Shown here piece by piece: positions 55,891-63,105 of a stretch of 64,000 nt of DNA. The DNA comes from Herminiimonas contaminans. GTDB taxonomy: Bacteria > Pseudomonadota > Gammaproteobacteria > Burkholderiales > Burkholderiaceae_D. A model generated the notes under the pieces. That model did not search any database. It was not told the DNA's origin and saw nothing but the letters and a program-made list of their open reading frames with translations. The stretch is from NCBI RefSeq assembly GCF_015645465.1, contig NZ_JADOEL010000019.1, positions 1 to 64,000 on the forward strand. Reading direction: 5' to 3'. The position numbers and the translations under genes were made by a program. The stretch's first letter is position 1; each line of letters starts with the position of its first letter.

Positions 55891-56101
55891 CGCCAGGACG
55901 GCTGGCCTGGTTGCCAGACGACCTTCGCGCCTCAATCCATTCTTCAACCTCCGCAAGGTCCCAAGCTACGTTACGGCTGGTTAGTGCGATACGGCGTGGG
56001 AACTCCCCTCGCTGTTCCATGTTGAAAATCGTACGCTCGGCCAGTGGAATCATGGCAAGCAACTTTTTGCGGTTGATGAGGGTCTTGTTTTTCACAGGCA
56101 T
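55865..56101 (-). CDS. AlpA-family regulator / probable excisionase
   Basis: A 78-residue winged helix-turn-helix protein: KLLAMIPLAERTIFNMEQRG, then EFPRRIALTSRNVAWDLAEV, then EEWIEARR. This is the AlpA pattern. AlpA-type proteins act as activators or directionality factors for neighbouring P4-type integrases. It is convergent with int and overlaps it by 26 bp. It is read from the left arm of the 97 bp inverted repeat, through a 27-residue upstream frame whose TGA overlaps its start. Confidence 0.85.
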   Translation of the reverse strand: MPVKNKTLINRKKLLAMIPLAERTIFNMEQRGEFPRRIALTSRNVAWDLAEVEEWIEARRSSGNQASRPGVNHSVAAA

Positions 56102-56175
56102 GCTCCGAGTGAAGAAGCATGAATCACCATCAAATCGGCTTGCGGTGCCTCTGTTGAAACCTTTTTTATACGCAT
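56092..56175 (-). CDS. 27-residue reading frame leading into alpA
   Basis: ATG 56175 stands 10 nt behind AAGGA within the repeated leader and reads MRIKKVSTEAPQADLMVIH and 8 further residues. Its stop overlaps the alpA start (ATGCCTGTGA). The same start context precedes the 70-residue gene on the other repeat arm. It may be a coupling leader peptide or a gene remnant; no protein evidence exists. Confidence 0.35.
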   Translation of the reverse strand: MRIKKVSTEAPQADLMVIHASSLGACL

Positions 56176-56264
56176 TTCAATGCATCCTTTACGGTTGAAT
56201 ACTGACCGCAATGGTGCTTGGATACGTTGATTTTAATTACGCAAAAAGTTATTAATGTGTTGTC
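56168..56264 (-). promoter_or_regulatory. Left arm of 97 bp inverted repeat: outward promoter for alpA
   Basis: Read outward on the minus strand it shows TTAATAACTTTTTG, a 17-nt spacer, TATCCA, then a 45-nt leader with dyad TTGCGGT-N9-ACCGTAA, AAGGA and ATG 56175. The outer 52 bases match the right arm at 49 positions, while the 17-nt spacer hardly matches. Confidence 0.6.
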
Positions 56265-56340
56265 GGCGTCTGAGTTGCCGGTGATGACCGCCATGACGAC
56301 TCAACTAACGGCGAGCATTTTCTTGGGTGTCTGTAGAAAA

Positions 56341-56359
56341 GCAGAGCGTGTACACGCAT
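56341..56359. repeat. 19 bp repeat with GCGTGTACACGC palindrome, copy 1
   Basis: GCAGAGCGTGTACACGCAT lies in non-coding DNA 46 bp beyond the stop of the 292-residue gene. An identical copy sits inside trbL at 61598-61616. Confidence 0.6.
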
Positions 56360-56404
56360 TAGTTGCAGTCACGTCGATGCACAAAGCCGATGCGACCAGG
56401 TTCC

Positions 56405-57283
56405 TCACAACTTGTCTAGCGTCGGCTGCGGCATCAAACCATGCCGCTTTATCGCAATGGATACGGCTTGTCTTTCCAAGCCAAGTTGACGTGCTATCTC
56501 GGCCTGATTGGTGATGCCTTGGGCCAGCATATTCGCAATCAGGCTTTTTGTGTCCTTCATTGCATGCAGTAGGCGGTAGGCCTCTTTTCTTACGTAGGTA
56601 TGAGCCTCAATGTCCCAGAGTGGCAGCTTGTTCGCTTGCTTACTCCAAATCATGGACATCAATTCTGCATACTCGTTAGTCAGTCGGCGGTCACGCTGGT
56701 AGGTACGCTGGGCACTGGTGCTACGTCTCGGGTTGTGGTGTTCGCAATAAAGTTTGCTCGGCTTCGCTGATCCCTCTTTTTGATTGGGTAAAAGCGCTGC
56801 GCCGAGCATGTCACCACGCTTGCTCCATGCCGCTATCTGTGTAGCACGCTCCACTTGGTCGCGGAAAGCAGTCACAGAAAAGTCACCCCGCATCTCTCGA
56901 ACGTTGCAGTAGGTCATCACCATGCGGAGCGCTTCCTGCACGCTTGGAAGTGTGTACTCGGCACTGTCCCATCGCGGCAGCACTCCGCCTGGAAGCAGTT
57001 TTTCGTAACGCTCGATCAAGTCGTCAGCTTTGCGCTGCGCATCTTTACGCATGGCATCAGTTAGCGGCACCTCTTTGGCGCTATCTCTGGTTGTTCGTTT
57101 AAAGACTTTCCTTGCCTCTAATGCGCAGACGTACTCAGTGTTGCGCCAGCAAAGTTCGCAGAAGCACCACTTGTAGGCGTCTTGGAGTTTGGTGCGGATC
57201 TTCTCCGAAGTCGTATCGCATTCCGCCACCAAGACACCCAACAACGGGTTCATGCGGCGTGTTCGTTTAACTGTCTTCATCAT
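56405..57283 (-). CDS. Unknown 292-residue protein with C-terminal helix-turn-helix
   Basis: Not recognised. Residues about 40-55 hold the pair CFCELCWRN, and later CEHHNPRRS adds another Cys and two His, so a metal site is possible. The middle is charged and helical. The C-terminus, ANMLAQGITNQAEIARQLGL then ERQAVSIAIKRHG, is a clear helix-turn-helix. ATG 57283 begins exactly at the inner edge of the right repeat arm, and the gene fills the space between the two arms. It may be the regulator of both flanking operons. No ribosome binding site stands out. Confidence 0.65.
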   Translation of the reverse strand: MMKTVKRTRRMNPLLGVLVAECDTTSEKIRTKLQDAYKWCFCELCWRNTEYVCALEARKVFKRTTRDSAKEVPLTDAMRKDAQRKADDLIERYEKLLPGGVLPRWDSAEYTLPSVQEALRMVMTYCNVREMRGDFSVTAFRDQVERATQIAAWSKRGDMLGAALLPNQKEGSAKPSKLYCEHHNPRRSTSAQRTYQRDRRLTNEYAELMSMIWSKQANKLPLWDIEAHTYVRKEAYRLLHAMKDTKSLIANMLAQGITNQAEIARQLGLERQAVSIAIKRHGLMPQPTLDKL

Positions 57284-57380
57284 GACAACAGTTTAATAAC
57301 TTTTTGGCGCTTGTCAAGAAGCATATCAAAGCACCATTGCGGTCAGTATTCAACCGTAAAGGACGCATAGAAATGCATAT
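57284..57380 (+). promoter_or_regulatory. Right arm of 97 bp inverted repeat: outward promoter for the trfA operon
   Basis: Outward on the plus strand: TTTAATAACTTTTTG (57291-57305 region), a 17-nt spacer, TATCAA, then the leader with the dyad TTGCGGT-N9-ACCGTAA, AAGGA and ATG 57373. The inner edge touches the start codon of the 292-residue gene. Confidence 0.6.
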
Positions 57381-57585
57381 CGAAGAAGCGCTAACAAAGC
57401 AGTACGGGCCATTGATGAGCATTGCTCAGCTGGCAGCTTGCCTTGACCGTTCGGCAGAAGGATTGCGCATTAGCCTGCGCACAGAGTCGGAATGGTCCAA
57501 GTCAATCAATGCGACCAAATTGAAACTTGGCCGACGTGTCTATTTTCGGACAGCTGAAATTGCCCTCGTTCTGAGCGGCAAGTAA
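57373..57585 (+). CDS. Small AlpA/MerR-like DNA-binding protein upstream of trfA
   Basis: A 70-residue protein. LMSIAQLAACLDRSAEGLRI is a helix-turn-helix, and KLGRRVYFRTAEIALVLSG is the wing and last helix seen in AlpA/excisionase-like proteins. ATG 57373 follows AAGGA in the repeated leader. The trfA gene starts 10 nt after its stop. Such small genes often precede plasmid rep genes. A role in controlling replication is inferred. Confidence 0.7.
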   Translation: MHIEEALTKQYGPLMSIAQLAACLDRSAEGLRISLRTESEWSKSINATKLKLGRRVYFRTAEIALVLSGK

Positions 57586-57595
57586 AGCGGCCGGC

Positions 57596-58483
57596 ATGAC
57601 GTCTTCACTGCTTGCTCAACATCCCGCGTTGGTTGCGCGGATGGCAGAGGCGCAGGCCCGCACTGCAGCGCGCCGCGAATCGCCTGAGCCACAGCAGATG
57701 TTCTTACCAGGGCTTGACCCCGAAGTTAGGGCGATGCCCAACCATGTCGCCCGATCATCGCTTTTTGCGCCTGTTGCCCGTGGCCGCAAGGTTCTGCATG
57801 AACAGACGGTTCTGGTGAGTCGCGCAGACGCCACCATCACTTACACCGGGTATCAGCTGGATGAGGCTCAGGCTGATGCATGGATGCAGCTCATGTTCGA
57901 GGCGAAGGATGCCCCGCTTGGTCAGCCTGTCCTCATCAATCGAGCTGCATTCCTGCAGGCCATTGGACGCGGGACGAGCGGCCGGGAATATGAGTGGCTA
58001 CATCGAGCGATGTTCGTGTTCACGGCAGCAACCATCGTCATTGAGACGCGCAAGCGAGACGGCGCACCGAAGTACCGCTTGGGGCACACCAAGGCATTTC
58101 ACATGCTGGCCGATTTTGAATATGACGCGGATGCCGAAACCTACACCTTCACCATTGATCCGCGTTGGAAAACACTGTTTGGTGGCCGGGAATATGCCCT
58201 GATCGACTGGGACAAGCGTTTGCAGATCGCCCAGGGCCAAGACATGGCAAAGGCGCTGCAGCGACTGACCGCAACATCCTCTGACCCTGTGCAGCGGTAC
58301 GCGCTGGACTGGCTTAAAGAAAAGCTGCAATACACCAGTCCGATTCGGAAGTTCAGGGCATCGTTGATCGCTGCCATGCAGGAGTTGGAGCGTGTTGGCG
58401 TCATCGCCGGCGGCCGCATCGAACGCAGCACCAAGGGCCGTGAGCAGGCGGCCTGGACCAAGCTGGCCGGGGAGGAGTCTTGA
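57596..58483 (+). CDS. trfA: TrfA-family plasmid replication initiator
   Basis: A 295-residue protein of the IncP TrfA family. Typical blocks are the N-terminal MFLPGLDPEVRAMPNHVARS and SLFAPVARGRKVLHE, then LGHTKAFHMLADFEYD and FTIDPRWKTLFGGREYALID. It is close in size to the short TrfA form. TrfA binds iterons and loads the helicase at oriV. A replication initiator in an integrated element suggests that the excised circle can replicate. Four direct repeats lie directly downstream. Confidence 0.85.
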   Translation: MTSSLLAQHPALVARMAEAQARTAARRESPEPQQMFLPGLDPEVRAMPNHVARSSLFAPVARGRKVLHEQTVLVSRADATITYTGYQLDEAQADAWMQLMFEAKDAPLGQPVLINRAAFLQAIGRGTSGREYEWLHRAMFVFTAATIVIETRKRDGAPKYRLGHTKAFHMLADFEYDADAETYTFTIDPRWKTLFGGREYALIDWDKRLQIAQGQDMAKALQRLTATSSDPVQRYALDWLKEKLQYTSPIRKFRASLIAAMQELERVGVIAGGRIERSTKGREQAAWTKLAGEES

Positions 58484-58496
58484 TGCGCTCAACCCA

Positions 58497-58581
58497 TCGT
58501 GTTTGCGTTCCGGGGGCGTCGTGTTTGCGTTCCGCTTTCTCGTGCTTGGATTCCGCTTTTTCGTGTTTGCGTTCCACCCCA
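58497..58581 (+). repeat. Four 21-22 bp direct repeats (candidate iterons)
   Basis: Units start at 58497, 58519, 58540 and 58561 and share TCGTGTTTGCGTTCC; the third reads TCGTGCTTGGATTCC. The spacing of 21-22 bp equals two helical turns. They begin 14 bp after the trfA stop in DNA without a supportable gene. Confidence 0.7.
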
Positions 58582-58631
58582 TCGCCGCAAACCCGCATGG
58601 GCATTGGCTTTAAGAGCAGTTCGCCGCCCTC

Positions 58632-58676
58632 TACCTTCTTTTTACCTTCTCTTTACCGGGAAGTGCCTGTGGACAA
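58632..58676 (+). other. Candidate unwinding segment and DnaA-like box
   Basis: TACCTTCT occurs at 58632 and 58643 and a partial TACC at 58654, giving an 11-bp period in a pyrimidine-rich run. TGTGGACAA at 58668-58676 differs by one base from the DnaA box TGTGGATAA. Together with the four repeats upstream this resembles an iteron origin. Confidence 0.4.
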
Positions 58677-58770
58677 CCAGGCGCAACAGCAGCTCACCTC
58701 ACTTCGGCAGCGTCGTCGTCATCGACTTGCTGAGGAAATTCAATTGATGACGCCAAAAGGAGAAATAGCA

Positions 58771-59523
58771 ATGCACAACTCAACAGCACGAAAGGCCGTT
58801 TTGGTCGCGCTCGTGTCCACCATGGCAGTGTCCGCCGCTAACGCGGGGAGCGTGGCCGGTAACGGTGGCTCTACGGAAGTGACGCAGATTTTGAACAACG
58901 TCGAGCTGATTCAGCAATCGGCTCAGATGTACCAACAGGTTCAGCAGACCCTGCAGCAGGTACAGATGGCCCAGCAACAGCTGAAGAACTTGATGGCTGC
59001 ACCACAACAGTTGTGGGGCCAGGCTCAACAGGAATTGACCAGCCTGACCCAACTGGTTGCGCAGACCAACGCCATCAGCTACGCCGCCGGCAACATTGAC
59101 CAGTCGTTTAAGCAAGCGTTTCCTGGCTATGCAAAAAGTGCGGGCGCAACGAATTACGGCACCAAGTACGCCGCGCTCATTACGAAGGCCATGGACGGCT
59201 TGAGTTCGGCGCTGCAAGGAGCAGGACTGAATGCCAATCAGTTTGCGAATGAGCGCGCCGCTATCCAACAGATTCAGGGCATTTCCGCTGGTTCGCAAGG
59301 CTCCCTGCAGGCGGTTCAGGCCGGCAACATGATCGCCAGCCAAACGGTGGACCAGCTGCAGAAATTGCGCCAGTTGCTGGCCAGCCAGGCGCAGTCGCAA
59401 GCGAACTTCCTGGGCGCGCAGGCGCAGATTCAGGCAGACCAGACAGATGCCACACAGACCCTTCTGAAACAAGGTGATGGCACCGTGCGCAAGGCTGGCC
59501 AGAGCGGCTACAAAACTTTCTGA
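58771..59523 (+). CDS. trbJ: P-type conjugative transfer protein TrbJ
   Basis: A 250-residue periplasmic type IV secretion protein (VirB5-like). Its signal peptide is VLVALVSTMAVSAANAG, followed by long Gln-rich helices (QMYQQVQQTLQQVQMAQQQL). The open frame extends to 58480 across the repeat region, but ATG 58771 after AAAGGAG gives the signal peptide. The last residues, GTVRKAGQSGYKTF, closely resemble the tail of the next gene product. The trbJ-trbK-trbL order matches IncP plasmids. Confidence 0.88.
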   Translation: MHNSTARKAVLVALVSTMAVSAANAGSVAGNGGSTEVTQILNNVELIQQSAQMYQQVQQTLQQVQMAQQQLKNLMAAPQQLWGQAQQELTSLTQLVAQTNAISYAAGNIDQSFKQAFPGYAKSAGATNYGTKYAALITKAMDGLSSALQGAGLNANQFANERAAIQQIQGISAGSQGSLQAVQAGNMIASQTVDQLQKLRQLLASQAQSQANFLGAQAQIQADQTDATQTLLKQGDGTVRKAGQSGYKTF

Positions 59524-59534
59524 GGATCGACGCC

Positions 59535-59786
59535 ATGAAAAATTTCATCAAGCAAATGAGCCACGACCAAAAGCGTTGGTTTTCCCTTGGCGTTGCCTTG
59601 ATCCTGTTCACCTTGTTTTCGCTTTTGACTGGATGTAGTGACAAGGCGGCGGAAGAAAGCGCTGCGCGTCAGAAGGCGCAAGACGCAGCCATGCAGCAGA
59701 TGCTGAAACAAAGCGGAGCGGCCAGTGCGCCGGACGGTAGCCACACCGTGCGCAAAGCTGGCGAATCCGGCATGAAGGGGTACTGA
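59535..59786 (+). CDS. trbK: Small lipoprotein, TrbK-like (entry exclusion candidate)
   Basis: An 83-residue protein with a membrane segment and lipobox FSLLTGC; Cys34 is the likely lipidated residue. In IncP plasmids the small lipoprotein TrbK between trbJ and trbL blocks entry of a second copy. Size, lipobox and place agree; sequence similarity to known TrbK could not be tested. The C-terminus HTVRKAGESGMKGY repeats the TrbJ tail. Confidence 0.65.
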   Translation: MKNFIKQMSHDQKRWFSLGVALILFTLFSLLTGCSDKAAEESAARQKAQDAAMQQMLKQSGAASAPDGSHTVRKAGESGMKGY

Positions 59787-59789
59787 TCC

Positions 59790-60026
59790 ATGTGTGACGC
59801 TGAATTCAGACATTACTTCGCCAAGGCCAAGGACGCCAAAAGGGGCGGAAAGGACGCATGGGATGTGCAATCCACAGGCGAAAAGGTGGCCGTAGCGCTC
59901 GCGCTCAACAAGCCCGAATGGCTTGCAAGCCTGGGATACACCCTTGCCGAAGCCATCGACCGCACAGGGCCGCAATGGATTGCGTTGCTGCCGCGTGTTG
60001 AGCGTGCCTTGCTTGACCTCGAATAG
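59790..60026 (+). CDS. Small unknown protein between trbK and trbL
   Basis: A 78-residue soluble protein starting 3 nt after the lipoprotein gene. It contains EKVAVALALNKPEWLASLGY and ends with an amphipathic helix (WIALLPRVERALLDLE). No family was recognised. Its place inside the trb genes suggests a transfer-related or regulatory role. Confidence 0.6.
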   Translation: MCDAEFRHYFAKAKDAKRGGKDAWDVQSTGEKVAVALALNKPEWLASLGYTLAEAIDRTGPQWIALLPRVERALLDLE

Positions 60027-60046
60027 TTCAGACGGGAGAAAGAAAT

Positions 60047-61786
60047 ATGAAACAACGTAATCTGTTCCTTCTGGCCTTTGGCCTTCTGATGATCGCATCG
60101 CCAGCATTCGCCGACACCACCGGCTATGACTTGGGTTCGATCATGGACAAGTACCAAGCGGCCGCCACTCAGTTCGGCTCGAACATCACTGCTGTGGCGC
60201 TCAAGCTCTGCTACACGTTATTCGCCATCGACCTAGCTTGGACGGTTCTCGGCCGACTTCTCAAGGGTTCTGACATTGTGGAAATCGGCACCACGCTAAT
60301 CATGCGGGTAATGTGGGTTGGCCTTGTCGTGTGGGTCATCAACAACCCCAGCGTGCCGCTGGCATTCGTCAATGGCTTTATCCAGTTGGGCAAGACTGGC
60401 GCGAACACCTCAGCCATCAGTCCCGGCGACGTGTTCTGGCAGGGCATTGACCTGGTGAACATGATGATGACCAAGTTTTCCGACAATGCCACTGTGGCCG
60501 GCGTGCCGGTTCCGGCAGGGATCGCGGCGATGGCCAACCCCTTTGCTGCCATCCTGATTGGCATTGCCTTAATCGTCATCGTCGTTTGTTACGCCATGTT
60601 GGCGGCGCAATTCGCGGTGGCCTGGGTTCAACTCTGGTTTTACCTTGCTGTCTATCCGATTGTCTTGGCATTCGGTGCGATGAAGTGGACCAAAGACATA
60701 GCGATGAAGGTCATCACCACACCGCTTGTCTATGGCGTTCGGTTTATGGCGATCTACTTCATCATGGCCGTGGGAACGACCCTGGCCCAGGACTTTGGCA
60801 CCGAGATTGGAAACCTCTCGCTGACCAACCTGACGCCGATCTGGACGATCCTGGCAGGCTCTGTACTGTTGTTCATGCTCACGTTGAAGGTGCCGACGCT
60901 GGCGGCCGATTTGTTGGGCGGCACAGCATCGTTGTCTGCTGGTGATGGTGTCGGCGCTGGCCTGGTAGCTGGTGGCGCTGTCGCGGCCGTGGCCGGAGGT
61001 GCATATGCCGCTGGGTCTACCCTAGCGAACGGTGTAGGCGGTGCCATAAAGGCGGGTCAAGCTGCGATAACGCAGGCCCGCGAAAAAGGTGCCACGGGTG
61101 TCATGGGTACGGCTGCAGGTGCCGCTGGTGCGGTCGGTAGCGCCGTTGGCGAAGCTGCGATGGAGGGCATCAAGGGCTTGGGCGGTGATTCCATGGGCGG
61201 TCGCCTGGCCGGGCGCATCGACACCAAAACAGCTGGTATCCGCGAAAGCAAAGCAGCGGCCAGCGTGTCTGCGCCATCCGTTCCAGGTAGCCAACCGCCA
61301 GCGCCTGCCAGCGGTGAATCCAGTCCAGCGACCACCACACCACAGGCCCCGCCTGCAACCGAAGGAAGCCAATCCACCCAGCCGGCAGCAGCGCCCACTG
61401 AAACGCCGCCAGAGCCGACGCGCGACACGCCAGCAGCACCGACCACCAGCAGCACCGCGACAGGCGAGCCAGGCGCACCTGCAGCCACCTCGACTGACGT
61501 AACGGCTCCGGCGCTGGCCACACCACCAGCACAGAACGGGTTGCCTGCAGAGGCACCTTCTGCACACACACCGCCGATAGCTGCACCAGTTGCAAATGCA
61601 GAGCGTGTACACGCATCCGATCCGGTCGCTGTTGCCGCAGCTGTGCCAACGGGCGACACAGCGGATGCGGAATCGCCAGGTGCATCGAGTAAGGCTGCTT
61701 TGGCCGTCAAGGCAGTTCTCAACGAGGTGCAGAAAACCAGCGGCTCAGGCGGCGGGTCTGTGCAAACCAGTCACGGCAATGAATAA
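60047..61786 (+). CDS. trbL: P-type conjugative transfer protein TrbL
   Basis: A 579-residue inner-membrane channel protein (VirB6-like). A signal-like start (LFLLAFGLLMIASPAFAD) is followed by about six membrane helices to residue 300 and a Gly/Ala-rich stretch. From about residue 400 the tail is a disordered Pro/Ala/Thr-rich region. ATG 60047 follows GGGAG. The 19 bp palindromic repeat falls in the tail. It would form part of the mating pore; the other trb genes are not in the window. Confidence 0.88.
   Translation: MKQRNLFLLAFGLLMIASPAFADTTGYDLGSIMDKYQAAATQFGSNITAVALKLCYTLFAIDLAWTVLGRLLKGSDIVEIGTTLIMRVMWVGLVVWVINNPSVPLAFVNGFIQLGKTGANTSAISPGDVFWQGIDLVNMMMTKFSDNATVAGVPVPAGIAAMANPFAAILIGIALIVIVVCYAMLAAQFAVAWVQLWFYLAVYPIVLAFGAMKWTKDIAMKVITTPLVYGVRFMAIYFIMAVGTTLAQDFGTEIGNLSLTNLTPIWTILAGSVLLFMLTLKVPTLAADLLGGTASLSAGDGVGAGLVAGGAVAAVAGGAYAAGSTLANGVGGAIKAGQAAITQAREKGATGVMGTAAGAAGAVGSAVGEAAMEGIKGLGGDSMGGRLAGRIDTKTAGIRESKAAASVSAPSVPGSQPPAPASGESSPATTTPQAPPATEGSQSTQPAAAPTETPPEPTRDTPAAPTTSSTATGEPGAPAATSTDVTAPALATPPAQNGLPAEAPSAHTPPIAAPVANAERVHASDPVAVAAAVPTGDTADAESPGASSKAALAVKAVLNEVQKTSGSGGGSVQTSHGNE
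61598..61616. repeat. 19 bp repeat with GCGTGTACACGC palindrome, copy 2
   Basis: Identical to 56341-56359. It lies within the trbL coding region for the low-complexity tail. Confidence 0.6.
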
Positions 61787-61797
61787 GGACAAGTGAA

Positions 61798-62085
61798 ATG
61801 AGAAAACCAGAAAAGATCGCAGGTTTTACGGTCGAGGCATTTCCACACGTGAAGGCCACGCAGGTTGAATGGGTTATTCAATTCCGTGATCTGCCTTCTG
61901 TGCGGGCCGTTGGTGCGAGCTTGCCGGAGGCCAAGGAGCGCCTGGCCATCAAATGGGAAAAAACAGCAGAAGCTTTCAGGGCGGCTGGTGTGCCGGTACC
62001 GAAACCAAGCCGTCCGAGGGGGAATAAGCGAGTTCTTGACGCGATTCGTCGGCTGGCGGATCGGAAGTCGAAACCCATTTTCTAG
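61798..62085 (+). CDS. Small unknown protein, HicB-like fold possible
   Basis: A 95-residue protein. The pattern VEWVIQFRDLPSVRAVGASL then PEAKERLAIKWEKTAEAF recalls the short beta-alpha fold of HicB-type proteins, but no toxin partner is next to it. The C-terminus is basic (KPSRPRGNKRVLDAIRRLAD). ATG 61798 follows AAGGAC, 11 nt after trbL. Confidence 0.6.
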   Translation: MRKPEKIAGFTVEAFPHVKATQVEWVIQFRDLPSVRAVGASLPEAKERLAIKWEKTAEAFRAAGVPVPKPSRPRGNKRVLDAIRRLADRKSKPIF

Positions 62086-62485
62086 CCTACATGCAGTCAG
62101 TGTGCAGTGATATTGCCGTGTTGTTGAAGTGTTAGCGCAGTTGAGCCGCATGTTTGCGCAGTCTGTGAGCAATGAACATGCAGTGCTGTTGCCGTGATTG
62201 TGGTTGGACTGCCTTCTTTTGGCGTGATTTTGCGCAAGCAGGTTGTCTCAAACCAATCAGGCATCAGCCAGCGCAAAGATGGATAGGTACGCCCGGACTT
62301 GATGCCCCGGAAATGTGTTGCAAGACCTGAATACAAAGACCTTAGTGGAACATAAAGGGCGTATTGCGCTGCTGCTGTGTTTTTGGTGTTTTCCGTTGCT
62401 GTGCGCCGTGTAGATGCGTACCGCGTATTTTGAAAATGTGTTGCGAATGCAGGACGACCGTGCAACACGAAAGAAAGGAGGCCAC
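62086..62485 (+). other. 400 bp repeat-rich non-coding region
   Basis: No supportable gene. ACATGCAGT occurs at 62089 and 62176, and an 18-mer TGCAGTGATATTGCCGTG at 62103-62120 recurs with two changes at 62179-62196. GCGCAGT occurs twice between. The region precedes a ribbon-helix-helix gene and could be a regulatory region or an origin of transfer. No known nick-site motif was found. Confidence 0.4.
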
Positions 62486-63073
62486 ATGGCCGCGAAACAA
62501 ACTTATTCCGTTCGGCTTGATTCCGATCAACGGCTCCAGTTGGACGCCAGGGCTGAAAGCATGGAGGTGCCAGTCGGTTACTTGATACGCCTGGCCATCG
62601 ACGCATACCTGAAGCAGCAGGAAGAAAAAGATTACCTATCGGAGGTTGAGAAGCGCATCGCGGTCACGATTGATCGGCTTGCCCGTCAGGTAGCGAAAGA
62701 CCGCGCAGAACAGCAGATGGTTGTCGGGATGTTGGACTACTTGAGGGAGTGGCTGGCATTCACGCTGCCGACGCCGGCCGACAAGAACCAGGCAAATGAC
62801 CTCATGCGCGAGCGGGACAAGGTGTTTTGGGAGCGTTTGCCTTTGCAGTTCACAAACACCACCAAAGCAAAGGTGACGACCTACTTGGAAGAAAAGACGC
62901 GAGCGGCGCTCCCGTGTCCGACCTGCGGCACTGGATCGTTGTACCCCAAGGAGGGAAAAAGGGGACTGTATTGGTACTGCAGCAATTTGAAGGCATCGCC
63001 AAGGTGCGAAGCAACTTTTCCCGACGCTGATGGCCGGCCACTGTTCCCCAGTGCCGAAACCACTGGCCAGTAA
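62486..63073 (+). CDS. Ribbon-helix-helix protein fused to a zinc ribbon
   Basis: A 195-residue protein. Residues 1-48 form a ribbon-helix-helix (QTYSVRLDSDQRLQLDARAE and PVGYLIRLAIDAYLKQ). A charged helical middle follows. The C-terminal 50 residues are a topoisomerase-type zinc ribbon, CPTCGTGSLYPKEGKRG and WYCSNLKASPRC. ATG 62486 follows a near-perfect AAAGGAGG. It may be a relaxosome accessory factor or a repressor of the transfer genes. Confidence 0.7.
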   Translation: MAAKQTYSVRLDSDQRLQLDARAESMEVPVGYLIRLAIDAYLKQQEEKDYLSEVEKRIAVTIDRLARQVAKDRAEQQMVVGMLDYLREWLAFTLPTPADKNQANDLMRERDKVFWERLPLQFTNTTKAKVTTYLEEKTRAALPCPTCGTGSLYPKEGKRGLYWYCSNLKASPRCEATFPDADGRPLFPSAETTGQ

Positions 63074-63105
63074 TCACGTAACTCGACAGACCAGGAAAAA
63101 TCAAA

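Noticed and set aside
56218-56514. Plus-strand 98-codon frame between the repeat arms
   Set aside because: It starts inside the repeat arm, overlaps the 3' end of the better supported minus-strand gene and has no ribosome binding site.
58480-58770. N-terminal extension of the trbJ frame
   Set aside because: The extension is Cys/Ser/Arg-rich, encoded by the direct repeats, and would remove the signal peptide from the N-terminus. ATG 58771 has a good ribosome binding site.
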